From contig NZ_CP072852.1 of NCBI RefSeq assembly GCF_017948265.1, positions 3,720,001 to 3,784,000 of the forward strand: a stretch of 64,000 nt of DNA, written 5' to 3'. Each line of letters starts with the position of its first letter. Positions within the stretch are counted from its first letter, which is position 1. This document shows, one piece after another, positions 26,138-35,439 of the stretch. Source of the stretch: Rhodoferax sp. PAMC 29310. Its GTDB lineage: Bacteria; Pseudomonadota; Gammaproteobacteria; Burkholderiales; Burkholderiaceae_C. A model generated the notes under the pieces. It made no database searches. It saw nothing but the letters and a program-made list of their open reading frames with translations, and was not told the DNA's origin. A program made the translations under genes and the position numbers.

Positions 26138-26937
26138 GCCAATAAGATCGGCACCCTGAGTCGAACGACAGGTCCCGAGTTTCGGGGACCCGAGAATGCC
26201 AAAACTGGACCAGCTCATGTAATGACCGTTCTGAAGAACTCGGCAGAAATTCGTTGCTCGCATCGGAAGTCGGCTCGCGCTGCACTCCTGTCAACGTTCT
26301 TTACGCCGCCAATGTCAGCAATATGATTCAGTCGAGGTGAATTGAAGGGCTGCTATATGGAACTCCGCAGTTAATCCTGTGAGTTTTCCATGTTGTGTTC
26401 TAAGACCGGTATCGGGCAGGCATTTCGCCGAAATGAAATTCGGCTTTGGGCACCCATCTGTCCGCCAACAGAAAATTCTGACCGGCAGGTATGTGTCTAT
26501 TCCTGACAGCACCGAGATCTTCACCGATGTTCCAGACCGATACCCGCATTAGACACATTGCAGTCGGTCACTCGGCGCTTTTATAAGTCAAGTACGCAGC
26601 GGTTGCAGTCCCACACCAACCGCCGGTATAGGGAAGTCAAATTGCTGTTGTTCGATTTCCGAATGAGAGTCGTTGGTTACGCAACCATCGGCCATGGCAG
26701 GTTCGTCTGAAACGGTGCCCAGTCCCCCCTGAGAAGACGCTCTTTCTGAAAAGGTGACCATCTCCGTCAAAGTCCAGGTCAAGGCGACTGCCTTGCCATC
26801 GCGGAGCTGCCCAAGTAGTCAGTTTGATTGAAATGGCTCCAACAGGGCCACCGGGTACGAGTGCAGCGCGGGTTGGCAGACCACACCGATTTGCACACTT
26901 TAGGAGTCCGCGCGAGCCGGGCCTCAGTAACGCAGAT
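26138..26937. other. 800-bp stretch without a supported gene
   Basis: Only short, unpatterned ORFs on both strands, none with a convincing RBS. It begins exactly where the integrase homology is cut, so the first part may be foreign or rearranged DNA. No inverted repeats typical of insertion-sequence ends were found by eye. Confidence 0.5.
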
Positions 26938-28062
26938 TCAGCTTGCTATTTGCTGCTTGCGGCGGCGCGAGGCTATGAGGCCTGCTAGGCCGAGGCCGAG
27001 CAAAGCAATGGTGCTAGGTTCGGGGACAGAAGCAACATTGAACGCGTACACCGACCTGTCGTCCGATCCAACATAGATGACGCCGTTATCCACGAAGGGT
27101 GACGAGTTGATGGCTCCACCAGTCTGGTACCTCCAGAGAATCTCTCCTGTCGTCGCGACGAGCGAGTAAAAATAATTGTCATCCGAACCAAAATAGACAA
27201 CGTCATTGGCCAACGCGGGCGACGAATCGATGGCTCCGCCAGTGAGAGTCACCCAGATAAATTGCCCCGTCGCTGCGTTAAGCGAGTACATGGAGCCATC
27301 GTCCGAACCGATATAAACGACACCGTTCACTACGGCCGGTGATGAGTTGACCGCTGCACCAGTAATCGTCCGCCAGATAAATTGCCCCGTGGTTGCATCC
27401 AGCGCGGAAATGACGCCGTCGCCGGAGCCGACATACACAATACCGTTTGTCACGGTGGGCGACGAGTCAACAACACCGCCCAAGAGAGTTTTCCAGAGAA
27501 CTTGGCCCGTCGCAGCACTGAGCGAGTACATGGAGCCGTCGTCCGAACCGACATAAACGACGCCATTCACTACGGCCGGTGATGAGTTGACCGCCGCGCC
27601 GGTGAGCGTCTGCCAGACAATTTGCCCCGTGGTTGCATTCAGCGCGGAAATGACGCCGTCGCCAGAGCCGCTGTACACAACACCACTCACCACGCTCGGT
27701 GACGAATAGACCGCTCCACCGGTGAGCGTCTTCCAGAAAATCGCACCTGTCGTCGCGCTGAGCGAGTACAAGAAGCTGTCGTCTGAGCCGAAAAAGACGG
27801 AGCCGTTGTCCACTGCGGCCGACGATTTGACAGCTCCGCCGGTGAGAGTCTGCCAGAGAACTTGGCCCGTCGCAGCACTGAGCGAGTAAATGGAGCCATC
27901 GTCCGAACCGACATAGGCGACTCCATTGACAACGGTGGGCGACGCTTTAACGGCGCCACCAGTAGCGGTTGTCCAAACAACGGACGCGCCTGCCCCCGAT
28001 GTTAAGAACACAGCGCCGCCAGCCAACAGTGCAACGATCAGTCGCCTTGCCAGTCCGCCCAT
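26938..28062 (-). CDS. Secreted eight-repeat PQQ-like beta-propeller protein with PEP-CTERM anchor
   Basis: A 374-residue exported protein. The start at 28062 gives a proper signal (ARRLIVALLAGGAVFLTSGAG); the frame stays open to 28284 but that extension looks non-genuine. Eight ~39-residue repeats follow, each with a GSDDGS-type turn, a YSL strand and a TGxxxWxT strand: the PQQ-like propeller blade. The C-terminus is VPEPSTIALLGLGLAGL, then Arg-rich RRRK: a PEP-CTERM sorting tag for exosortase. PQQ binding itself is unlikely. Role is probably cell-surface or extracellular-matrix. No exosortase gene lies in the window. Confidence 0.87.
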   Translation of the reverse strand: MGGLARRLIVALLAGGAVFLTSGAGASVVWTTATGGAVKASPTVVNGVAYVGSDDGSIYSLSAATGQVLWQTLTGGAVKSSAAVDNGSVFFGSDDSFLYSLSATTGAIFWKTLTGGAVYSSPSVVSGVVYSGSGDGVISALNATTGQIVWQTLTGAAVNSSPAVVNGVVYVGSDDGSMYSLSAATGQVLWKTLLGGVVDSSPTVTNGIVYVGSGDGVISALDATTGQFIWRTITGAAVNSSPAVVNGVVYIGSDDGSMYSLNAATGQFIWVTLTGGAIDSSPALANDVVYFGSDDNYFYSLVATTGEILWRYQTGGAINSSPFVDNGVIYVGSDDRSVYAFNVASVPEPSTIALLGLGLAGLIASRRRKQQIAS

Positions 28063-29053
28063 GCGAACTTTGTTAGCTTCCGCGCACCAATTCACCAGCA
28101 AATGCAATGCGCGCGCCATGTGTGGCGTTGCAGGAGAGCAGCCGTGTCGAAGCAACAACGGTAATTCATGAACATGTTGCACAGAGCGCGATCGCCTGCT
28201 CTTGACCAGCATTTCGTGTTTTAGCTGATCCCACTTGTTGCTGCGGTTTGTGGCTTGAAATGCAATCGAATTCATACTTGCCATCCTTTAACTTGTGAAC
28301 GTTCGCAATTCCCAGCATGTGCGGAAGGCGCGAACGTGTATGCCAAAAGAAATGATGCCGCCAAGCGACCGAAGGTCGAGGGAGTCCGGTTGACGGAAAA
28401 CAAGGGGTGCATTGGGTTGCTTCCATGGTGTTCGCTCGACCATCGGTTGATGGCGATACATGGGAAAACCGACCGCATACCCCTGTCGCCAAAAGGGCGA
28501 GCAATATCCGCGCCACAGTGGGAATCAACTAATAAAATGCAATCACGTCAGGGGCTTACGAGCGTCTTTGCGCAAAGCATCGACGATGCGATGCATGCAT
28601 GTGTCAACTATCCCTACATCTTCTGAGGAATGGTGTGGCACCAGTGGCAGAACGCTAAAGCGAGCGTCGATGTCGGGCATAGCGGAGATCGGCGGTGTAT
28701 AAGGACGGCAGGTCGCCAACCGGCACCATCAATGACTGCAGTGGAGCGGGCAGATCGAGAAGCTGGATGACCGGGTTCAGTCTTCACAAGACTGCCATGG
28801 GAAAAACCTCAATGACTGCTTCCGCTGCACTGCCGACCGCCAATCGGAAAATTTGATCCCGAAATTTGAATGACTGCTTTGGCTTGTCCGGCCGAACCCG
28901 CGAGCGTCCGGTCCTCACCTTGCCCACTGACTCCTTGGGGCACTTAAGAGTCATCCACTTCCAAATCGCCAATGACCGCGTCCAACCGCGTACTTGACTT
29001 ATGAAGGCGCCGAGTCATCGACTGCAAGGGGTCTAAAGACCGCACCCAGCCGC
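28063..29053. other. ~1 kb stretch without a supported gene
   Basis: 28063-28284 is an in-frame open extension upstream of the propeller gene. The rest has no convincing ORF. Between 28731 and 28979 the motif AATGACTGC/AATGACCGC occurs four times (28731, 28811, 28869, 28971), unevenly spaced by 58-102 bp. This is a weak repeat of unknown meaning. Confidence 0.5.
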
Positions 29054-29439
29054 TCACGCGAAATGATCGAATGAGGCGTAGGCATTGGGCAGGGGTTGGC
29101 CCCGGCTGTCCACCAGCCGTAGGCCGGGGGCTGCGTCGATCTGGCCGATGCGGGTGATCAGCGTCTGGCTGTGCCGCGCGGCACTCGCCACAGCGTCCCG
29201 TGCAGCGGGCGGCGCGGTGAACAGCAGTTCATAGTCATCGCCCCCGGTCAGTGCCCAGCGTCGCCACTGGTTGATTTCAATTTCTTTGCGTTTTAGGCCT
29301 TCAGCCCTTGTGTAGATTGCGCAAGCAGCTATTAATTCAGTAGCAATGTCTGCGTCCACGGTAGCGCCCACACCGGATTGCTTCAACACATGGCCCAGGT
29401 CGCCCAGCAGGCCGTCGCTCACGTCAATGGCGCTGGTGG
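29054..29439 (-). pseudogene. thiL 3' fragment
   Basis: This stretch encodes the C-terminal ~130 residues of thiamine-monophosphate kinase: AIDVSDGLLGDLGHVLKQSG, WRRWALTGGDDYELLFTAP, then the end FDHFA. It matches the intact copy at 37768-38766 closely. Homology starts at the codons for Gly-Val-Ala-Thr (about 29440), where it is joined to the 3' end of an unrelated secreted-protein gene. It has no start or ATP-binding N-terminus, so it is a remnant of a duplication or rearrangement. Confidence 0.9.
29291..29344 (-). repeat. Palindromic element inside the thiL fragment
   Basis: On the minus strand it reads gctactgaattaatagct, then gcttgcgca, then acaagggctgaaggcc. This is the best-preserved copy in the window together with 52539-52586. 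It is translated in frame as part of ThiL (ELIAACAIYTRAEGL). Confidence 0.85.
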
Positions 29440-29866
29440 CTACGCCGGAGGTGCCATGGACACAAGCTTCAACTGCTGGGAGCGGACGCGTATTTCCGCC
29501 TCGACGTAGGGCAGAAGGGCCCTGGCCGCCTCGATGAGCCAGCGCCGTTCAGCCGCAGGGTCGTTCATGACCGCGAGCAGAAAGCGGTTGGGGTCGTCGA
29601 GTGCTGAAGTCCGTGTCGAGCCCGTCCCGCTGTCCCGTCCGGCCATCGCATCGGCTGCCGACGTTGCCGGTGTGCGGGTGACCTGCGCGCCCGCCAGTTC
29701 GAGTGCGCCCTGTACCCGCTGTAAGTCGGCCGGTGTGATGCGCTCAAAGCGGGGAAGCAGATTGGCCTGTGCATCCGGGCTGGGCGCCGCTGAGGGCACG
29801 AGTGGTGTCTGGCGCCAGCCCCGCTTGAACTATCAGGAACAGGCTGGTCAGAAGGCCGGTTCGCAT
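29440..29866 (-). pseudogene. Secreted hypothetical protein, frameshifted and fused to thiL debris
   Basis: From ATG 29866 the frame gives a good signal peptide (MRTGLLTSLFLIVQAGLA). The next codon in frame is nonsense-like, but a one-base shift continues naturally as QTPLVPSAAP, then LLPRFERITPADLQRVQGAL, then RRWLIEAARALLPYVEAEI. This suggests an intact ancestor cleaved after GLA. The reading ends at TAG 29440-29442, which lies at the fusion point with the thiL fragment, so its natural C-terminus is probably missing. I do not recognise the family. Probably periplasmic in its original form. Confidence 0.6.
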
Positions 29867-29936
29867 CCTGCGAAAAATGTTGATCCCCAGGCCACATGGT
29901 CGTTTGCTGTCGAGATTTTTGCAGATCCCTCAATCT

Positions 29937-30029
29937 TGGCGCCCCACCCGCCGGCCCGGCTGGCGTCATGAACAGGGCCTGCTCCACGATTGTTTGGCCA
30001 CCGGATGAATGCTGGTTTTCCCGGTCGGA
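29937..30029. repeat. Conserved block downstream of 5'-nucleotidase copy 2
   Basis: Paralogue of 11037-11131. It has the same order, with scattered substitutions including a more divergent AAAACC segment near the nucleotidase end. It confirms that the duplication covers more than the coding sequence. Confidence 0.8.
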
Positions 30030-30977
30030 CTATTTCGTCAATTCAAACAGCGCAGACCCGTCGCCGTTGTCCTTGACCAACTGAATACCGGGGTGCTGGC
30101 TCACGTACTTGCTGGCGCCGCTGGCCGACAAAAATCCGAGCTTGATGCCCGGCACCGGCAGCAGGCGCCAGTTGCCGTCGGCGGACGGGTTCAGCGCGGG
30201 CTGACCCGCTTGCGTGGCAAACCCGGTCAGGTACTGAATCAGCACTTCGCGGTTTTCTTCAGGCGCGTCAAAAATGACTTTGGTCGCTGTCAGTCCCGGG
30301 AAGTTGCCGCCACCAAACGCGCGGTAGTTGTTGGTGGCCACCTCCACCATGTCGCGGGTCACCACCTTGCCTTCCAGGTGGGCCTTGTCCCACTGCATGA
30401 TTTGCGATGGCACAAAACCAATAACGCCCACCTTGATCGGGTGGCTGTTGCCTTGCGCATCCTTTAACTGACGGTCCAGCAGCACGTAGGGCGTGAACTC
30501 GTGTTTGGCGCGAGCGCTGCCCTTGTCGGCGTCATCCGCATGCACGTTGGCGTTGACGTAAGGAAAATTGGCGCCGGCAATGCTTTGGCGCAAGAAGGGC
30601 AGGCCAAAGTTGAACTCGTGGTTGCCCAGGTTGCCCGCGTCATAACCCAGCTGATTCATCACCTTGTACGCCGGGTGAATTTGCCCCGCCTTCAGCGGAT
30701 GGATCTTGGCCATCACATCACCCAGGGGGTTGCCCTGCAGCAAGTCGCCGTTGTCAAACAGCAGGCTGTTTGTCGCCTCAGTCCGTGCGGCCTTGATCAG
30801 CGTGATGGCGCGGGCCAGACCATATTGGTCCGTGGTCTTGTCCTGGTAGTAGTCATAGTCGAGCAGGTTCATGTGCACGTCGGTGGTTTCGAGTACACGC
30901 AATCTCACCTCGGCCGCCTGCAGGCCCGCGCTGCCCAGAGCGGCCAAAAGGCCCAGCCAGATCAATGGATGTTTCAA
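30030..30977 (-). pseudogene. Secreted 5'-nucleotidase copy 2 with a 996-bp internal in-frame deletion
   Basis: 315 codons, against 647 in the copy at 11133. Residues 1-214 are the signal and the first part of the metallophosphatase domain (LETTDVHMNL, NGDLLQG, GNHEFNFG). The protein then jumps from DMVEVA to TNNYRAFGGG of the C-terminal nucleotidase domain. The junction in copy 1 coordinates is between GCCAC at 11440-11444 and GCCAC at 12436-12440, exactly 996 bp (332 codons) apart. The lost part includes the second half of the metal site (HSGF and GHSHAEF), so a normal phosphatase active site is not possible. Frame and RBS are intact, so a protein may still be made and exported. Confidence 0.88.
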
Positions 30978-31576
30978 TCAGCTCTCCCCGGTTGAAAAGC
31001 AGCATCTTGGGGGCAGGGCGGGCGACTGGAGCAAGGCAATGGGCGAGCGTCTTTGGGGGCTGTTTGTCGCTGGCTTTCATCAAGCGCAAGGGCTGAGGCA
31101 TTGCGCCAGGCGGCAGCAACGCCGCGTCAACCGACGTTCAGGCAGCCCGAACAGAAAGCGGCACTGCACCGGCTTGTTGTGCGGCTTGCGGCCACCTTGA
31201 ACGCCTGCGTTTGAATCATGGTGGTGCCGGGATCTTCGTAGGCCAAGCACTCGCGCACCCATTGGATGTCGGATCCAGTTCGCACCTGGTTTTGGATCAC
31301 ATGACTGCGCGATGCAACTGATACTTTCAGGCAGGAGTCGACGTGGTCAGCAGACGATCAATCGGTGAAGTCAATGCAAAAGGGCGGCACAGGGTACTGA
31401 TCCACGTATGGCTGAAGAAACCCTTTGAAAAGACCGTGGGATCTTTCATGTCCGAAATCAGCAGCTGCGCTAAGGGATAACCCGGCACGTTGATGGGACG
31501 CATCACAACAAATGATTGGACCAAAGATATTGCCGGTGCAATGATGTCATCCTGGTCAAAAAAACTGAGGCTCGAA
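30978..31576. other. 600-bp stretch without a supported gene
   Basis: 30978-31020 partly matches the region upstream of nucleotidase copy 1. On the minus strand near 31190-31270 a short stretch (IQWVRECLAYEDPGTTMIQ) looks protein-like but has no start, stop context or recognised family. The rest is unassigned. Confidence 0.45.
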
Positions 31577-32233
31577 TTGAATCCAATCACCCACATCGTC
31601 GCGATTCGCCATGGAGAAACCGACTGGAACCGCACACGCCAGTATCAGGGCCAAGAAGACATCGCACTCAATGACAGGGGTTTTGCACAGGCCAGGGAGA
31701 TTGCAGTGGCCTTGGCGAATACCTCGTTGAGCGCTATCTACACCAGCGACCTCATGCGGGCTCACCAAACCGCAGCCGAGATTGCGCGAGCCCTTCGCAT
31801 GACACCGTTGCAGGTGACGGGATTGCGTGAACAGCACTTCGGCGTGTTTCAGGGCCTTACGGGAGAAGAAGTGGCCAAGCGATGGCCCGATGCCAGCGCG
31901 CAGTGGCATCGACGCGTTGCCGACTTCGGTCCTGACGGGGGTGAAACACGCAATACATTCAGCCGCCGCTGCGTCTCTGCAATGAGTCACCTGGCAAGGG
32001 CTCACGCGGGCAGCACCATTGCCATTGTTTGCCATGGTGGTGTTCTGGACTGCCTGTATCGCGCCGCGTCCAACCTGCCAATGGATACCCCTCGAACCTG
32101 GTCACTTGAGAACGCGGCCATCAATCGGCTTACCCACGATGCCCAAGGATTCGCGATTCTGAGTTGGGGTGACACGGCACACCTCCATCGCGAACCGACT
32201 GACGAACTGATCGAACACTTCCCCGGACCTTGA
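31577..32233 (+). CDS. Histidine phosphatase (phosphoglycerate mutase-like)
   Basis: About 218 residues. AIRHGETDWNRTRQYQGQEDIALNDRG carries the phospho-accepting His and the Arg pair; the second His is in IVCHGGVLDCLYRA. TTG 31577 is proposed as start because GAGG lies 6 nt upstream and the family begins just before IVAIRHGE; ATG 31541 is the alternative. The protein is cytoplasmic. It is 39 bp upstream of an ABC importer gene set on the same strand, suggesting it dephosphorylates an imported organophosphate, though its substrate cannot be read from sequence. Confidence 0.82.
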   Translation: MNPITHIVAIRHGETDWNRTRQYQGQEDIALNDRGFAQAREIAVALANTSLSAIYTSDLMRAHQTAAEIARALRMTPLQVTGLREQHFGVFQGLTGEEVAKRWPDASAQWHRRVADFGPDGGETRNTFSRRCVSAMSHLARAHAGSTIAIVCHGGVLDCLYRAASNLPMDTPRTWSLENAAINRLTHDAQGFAILSWGDTAHLHREPTDELIEHFPGP

Positions 32234-32272
32234 GCTTTAATTTCACGACATCAACCACAACAGGAGACAAGC

Positions 32273-33613
32273 ATGAAAAATCACATCAAACTCAGCCTGC
32301 TGAGCACATCCATCGCTCTGGCCGCAGGCTTTGCCAGCACGGCCATCGCCGGCACCGTGACCGTTGTCACCTCCTTTCCCAAGGAGTTGACCGGCATTTA
32401 CAAGGCTGCGTTCGAAAAGGCGAACCCGTCGATCAAATTGGAAATTCTCAATAAGAGCACGACACAAGGTATTGCCTACGTGCGAGAGTTGCCGGCCGGC
32501 CAGCGTCCAGATATTTTCTGGGCCTCGGCGCCCGATGCCTTTGAGGTGCTGGTTGGGCAGAACCTGCTGGCCAATATTGCTGATCAAGCCAACAAGGCAG
32601 TCCCCGCCAAAGTGGGTAGCTACCCCATCAACAACCCGCAAGGTCTTTACTTGGGACAGGCCCTGGCTGGCTATGGTTTGATGTGGAACACGCGCTACCT
32701 TGCAGCCAACAAGGTGCCGGCACCGGCTCAATGGGCCGACCTGATGAAGCCGGTTTACTTCAACCATACCGCCATGAGCGCACCGTCGCGCTCGGGCACA
32801 ACCCACCTTACCGTCGAAACCCTTTTGCAGGGCGAAGGCTGGGACAAGGGCTGGAACCAGTTGTTGCAAATCGGCGGCAACAGTGCCGCCATCACGGAGC
32901 GTAGCTTTGGCGTACCCGATGGCGTGAACAACGGCCAGTTTGGTGTTGGTTTGGTGATTGACTTTTTCGGTCTGGCCAGCAAGTACTCGGGTTTTCCGGT
33001 GGAGTTCGCCTACCCTGATGTCACCGCAGTAGTCCCGGCCAATATCGCCTTGATCAACGGCAGCAAGAACGCCGAAGAAGCCAAAAAATTCATTAGCTAT
33101 AGCGTCTCGTTGGAAGGCCAGCAATTGCTACTCGATCCAAAAATCTCGCGCCTGCCGATCCTGCCCGCTTCAGCCATGGGCGGCAAGGTGCCGGCTGGGT
33201 ATCCAGATCCCTTTGAGATTGCCAAACGCGCCAAGGTGAATTTTAATTCGGACCTCTCAGAGGCTCGCTACAACGTCGTGTCGTCTCTATTCGACCAGAC
33301 CATCACCTTCCGGCACAAAGAGCTGCAGGCCGCTACCAAAGCGATACACGAAGCGACCGCAGCGCTGCAGAAGAAACCCAACGCCAACGGACAGGCCTTA
33401 CTCAAGCAGGCCCGCGACCTCGCATTCAGCCCAGTCGTTGGTAGCAAACTGGCGGACGACAAGGACTTTCTGGCTTTGTTCACCGCCAACAAGAAGGATG
33501 CCTCTGCCAACAAGCAGGTCACAGGCCTGGAAGACCGCTGGAATACACATGCTCGCGAAAACTATGAGCGGGCCAAGTCTCTGGCAGAGCAAGCTCTGGC
33601 CAGCGTGCGTTAA
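32273..33613 (+). CDS. ABC transporter substrate-binding protein (family 1, Fe3+/organophosphate type)
   Basis: A 446-residue periplasmic protein with a signal ending near TAIAG and a good SD (CAGGAGACAAGC). VTVVTSFPKELTGIYKAAFEKA and PDIFWASAPDAFEVL are typical of the FutA/AfuA-like cluster; PILPASA lies in the C-lobe. The ~100 C-terminal residues (helical, Ala/Lys rich) exceed the usual length of ~340 and look like an added helical tail. In this cluster ligands include ferric iron, hexose phosphates and phosphonates. The adjacent phosphatase favours an organophosphate. Confidence 0.83.
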   Translation: MKNHIKLSLLSTSIALAAGFASTAIAGTVTVVTSFPKELTGIYKAAFEKANPSIKLEILNKSTTQGIAYVRELPAGQRPDIFWASAPDAFEVLVGQNLLANIADQANKAVPAKVGSYPINNPQGLYLGQALAGYGLMWNTRYLAANKVPAPAQWADLMKPVYFNHTAMSAPSRSGTTHLTVETLLQGEGWDKGWNQLLQIGGNSAAITERSFGVPDGVNNGQFGVGLVIDFFGLASKYSGFPVEFAYPDVTAVVPANIALINGSKNAEEAKKFISYSVSLEGQQLLLDPKISRLPILPASAMGGKVPAGYPDPFEIAKRAKVNFNSDLSEARYNVVSSLFDQTITFRHKELQAATKAIHEATAALQKKPNANGQALLKQARDLAFSPVVGSKLADDKDFLALFTANKKDASANKQVTGLEDRWNTHARENYERAKSLAEQALASVR

Positions 33614-33630
33614 CCAAACCAGGAAGCACC

Positions 33631-35427
33631 ATGTCCTCAGTGACCGTCACGGGTGCATCCCCCAGGATGCGCCCGGGCTTCTTTAACCACGTGCGCCCGG
33701 GAGCCTGGCTGGCCGGCGCACTGGTATTGGCCTTTTTACTGCTGTTCCTGATCCTCCCGGTCGGGCAGGTGTTTGTTGCCGCCTTTGTCGACTCAGATGG
33801 CAGCCCAACCATTGGGCACTTCAGCGCCTTCTTCGATCAGAGTCTGATGCGGGAATCGTTCTTCAACAGCCTGTATGTTGCGACGCTGTCCACGGTTTTT
33901 GCCGCCATGATTGCCGTCCCGCTGGCGTACTTCACCGTGCGCTTTCAGTTTCGCGGTGCTTTGCTGATTCAGACGCTGGGCGTGTTGCCGCTGATCATGC
34001 CGCCCTTTGTCGGCGCCGCGGCAATGCAACTGATTTTCGGGCGATCGGGCTCGGTCAACCTGCTGCTCGACCAGTATTTTGGTGTTTCCTTGCCGATCAT
34101 GGAGGGACTCAATGGGGTAATTTTTGTCGAGTCCATCCACTACTTCCCGTTCATCCTGATGAACCTGACAGTGGCCCTGCGCAATATCGATGGTGCCATG
34201 GAAGAAGCCGCACTCAACTTGGGGTGCACCGGCTGGCGGCTGTTCTGGCGGGTGATTTTCCCCCTGGCCATGCCTGGCTTCATCGCCGGCGCATCGCTGG
34301 TTTTTGTCAAAGTGTTTGACGATTTGGGTACCCCACTGGTTCTGGGGCAGACCAATATGCTCGCGCCGCAGGCGTATCTGCGCATCACGCAGGTTGGCTT
34401 GGAAGACCCCATGGGTTATGTCATTGCCGTGATCATGATTGTGTTCTCCATCACGGCCATGGTCATGTCGGCCCGTGTGCTGGTAGGCAAGGATTACTCA
34501 ACCATTCAAAAGGGCGGCGCCAGCATTGCCCGGCGTGAACTCACCCCTTGGGGTGCGTTGGCTGCCTATGGCTGGATATTTCTGGTTCTGTTGGTGGTGC
34601 TGTCACCGCACATCGGTGTTTTGTTGTTGTCGTTTGCACAGGTATGGAGTTTTGCGCCGTTGCCCGACGCCTATACGCTGGCGCACTACGAAACTGTTTT
34701 CCAGGATGCCGGTGGCATGATGAAGAACACGTTGTTGTACTGCGGTCTGGCGGCGGGGCTGGATGTGGTGCTGGGCGTGACGATTGCCTATTTGGTCCTT
34801 CGCACCAAACTGCCAGCGGGCAAGTGGCTGGACTGGGCTGCGACTGCTTCGCTGGCCGTTCCGGGCATTGTTCTGGCCATTGGCTATCTTCGTTTCTTCA
34901 AGGGTGTCACCGTACCTGGAACCGACACGCTGTTGACCAGCACCTGGGTTGTGATCATGTTGGCGTATGCGGTGCGGCGTTTGCCGTACGCGCTGCGCTC
35001 TTGTGTGGCAGCCTTGCAGCAAGTGCATGAGTCCCTTGAAGAGGCCGCCGAAAGCCTGGGCGCCACCAAAATGCGAACCATCAGGCGCGTGGTTGTACCA
35101 CTGATGGCGGGTGGTATTTTGGCCGGTTTTGTGACCAGTTTCATCACGGCAGCTGTGGAGTTGTCTGCCACGATTTTGCTGTCCTCATCTGAATCGCAGG
35201 CGCCCATGAGTTATGGAATCTACCTTTATATGCAGAGCATTTCCGGCCGTGGCCCAGGAGCGGCTCTGGGGGTGCTGGCCATTGTGGTTGTTGCGCTAGG
35301 CACCTACCTGTCGCATTTGGTGGTCGAGCGCGCGAGCAATCGCAACGCCACCCGCGTGGTCGATGAAGAATTGCCGCCATTGCCTGTGGCGCCATCGACA
35401 AACCCCCTTCTTGCTGTCAAGATCTGA
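33631..35427 (+). CDS. ABC transporter permease, two fused permease domains (FbpB-like)
   Basis: A 598-residue inner-membrane protein with about twelve helices. Each half contains an EAA-type loop contacting the ATPase: EEAALNLGCTGWRLFWRVIFPLAMPG in the first and EEAAESLGATKMRTIRRVVVPLMAGG in the second. This duplicated layout is characteristic of iron(III)/AfuB-type permeases. Seventeen bases after the binding-protein gene and 12 bases before the ATPase gene. Confidence 0.9.
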   Translation: MSSVTVTGASPRMRPGFFNHVRPGAWLAGALVLAFLLLFLILPVGQVFVAAFVDSDGSPTIGHFSAFFDQSLMRESFFNSLYVATLSTVFAAMIAVPLAYFTVRFQFRGALLIQTLGVLPLIMPPFVGAAAMQLIFGRSGSVNLLLDQYFGVSLPIMEGLNGVIFVESIHYFPFILMNLTVALRNIDGAMEEAALNLGCTGWRLFWRVIFPLAMPGFIAGASLVFVKVFDDLGTPLVLGQTNMLAPQAYLRITQVGLEDPMGYVIAVIMIVFSITAMVMSARVLVGKDYSTIQKGGASIARRELTPWGALAAYGWIFLVLLVVLSPHIGVLLLSFAQVWSFAPLPDAYTLAHYETVFQDAGGMMKNTLLYCGLAAGLDVVLGVTIAYLVLRTKLPAGKWLDWAATASLAVPGIVLAIGYLRFFKGVTVPGTDTLLTSTWVVIMLAYAVRRLPYALRSCVAALQQVHESLEEAAESLGATKMRTIRRVVVPLMAGGILAGFVTSFITAAVELSATILLSSSESQAPMSYGIYLYMQSISGRGPGAALGVLAIVVVALGTYLSHLVVERASNRNATRVVDEELPPLPVAPSTNPLLAVKI

Positions 35428-35439
35428 CCGAGTATCGTT

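Noticed and set aside
26985-28000. Regular DNA repeats that could suggest a CRISPR or satellite array
   Set aside because: The period is about 117 bp and the repeats are translated as propeller blades with codon-level variation; there are no spacers.
28166-28528. 120-codon minus-strand ORF upstream of the propeller gene
   Set aside because: It overlaps the open extension of the propeller frame, has no motif, and has irregular composition; I see no reason to call it a gene.
30990-31500. Possible insertion-sequence remnant
   Set aside because: A few protein-like words were seen but no transposase motif, inverted ends or target duplication.
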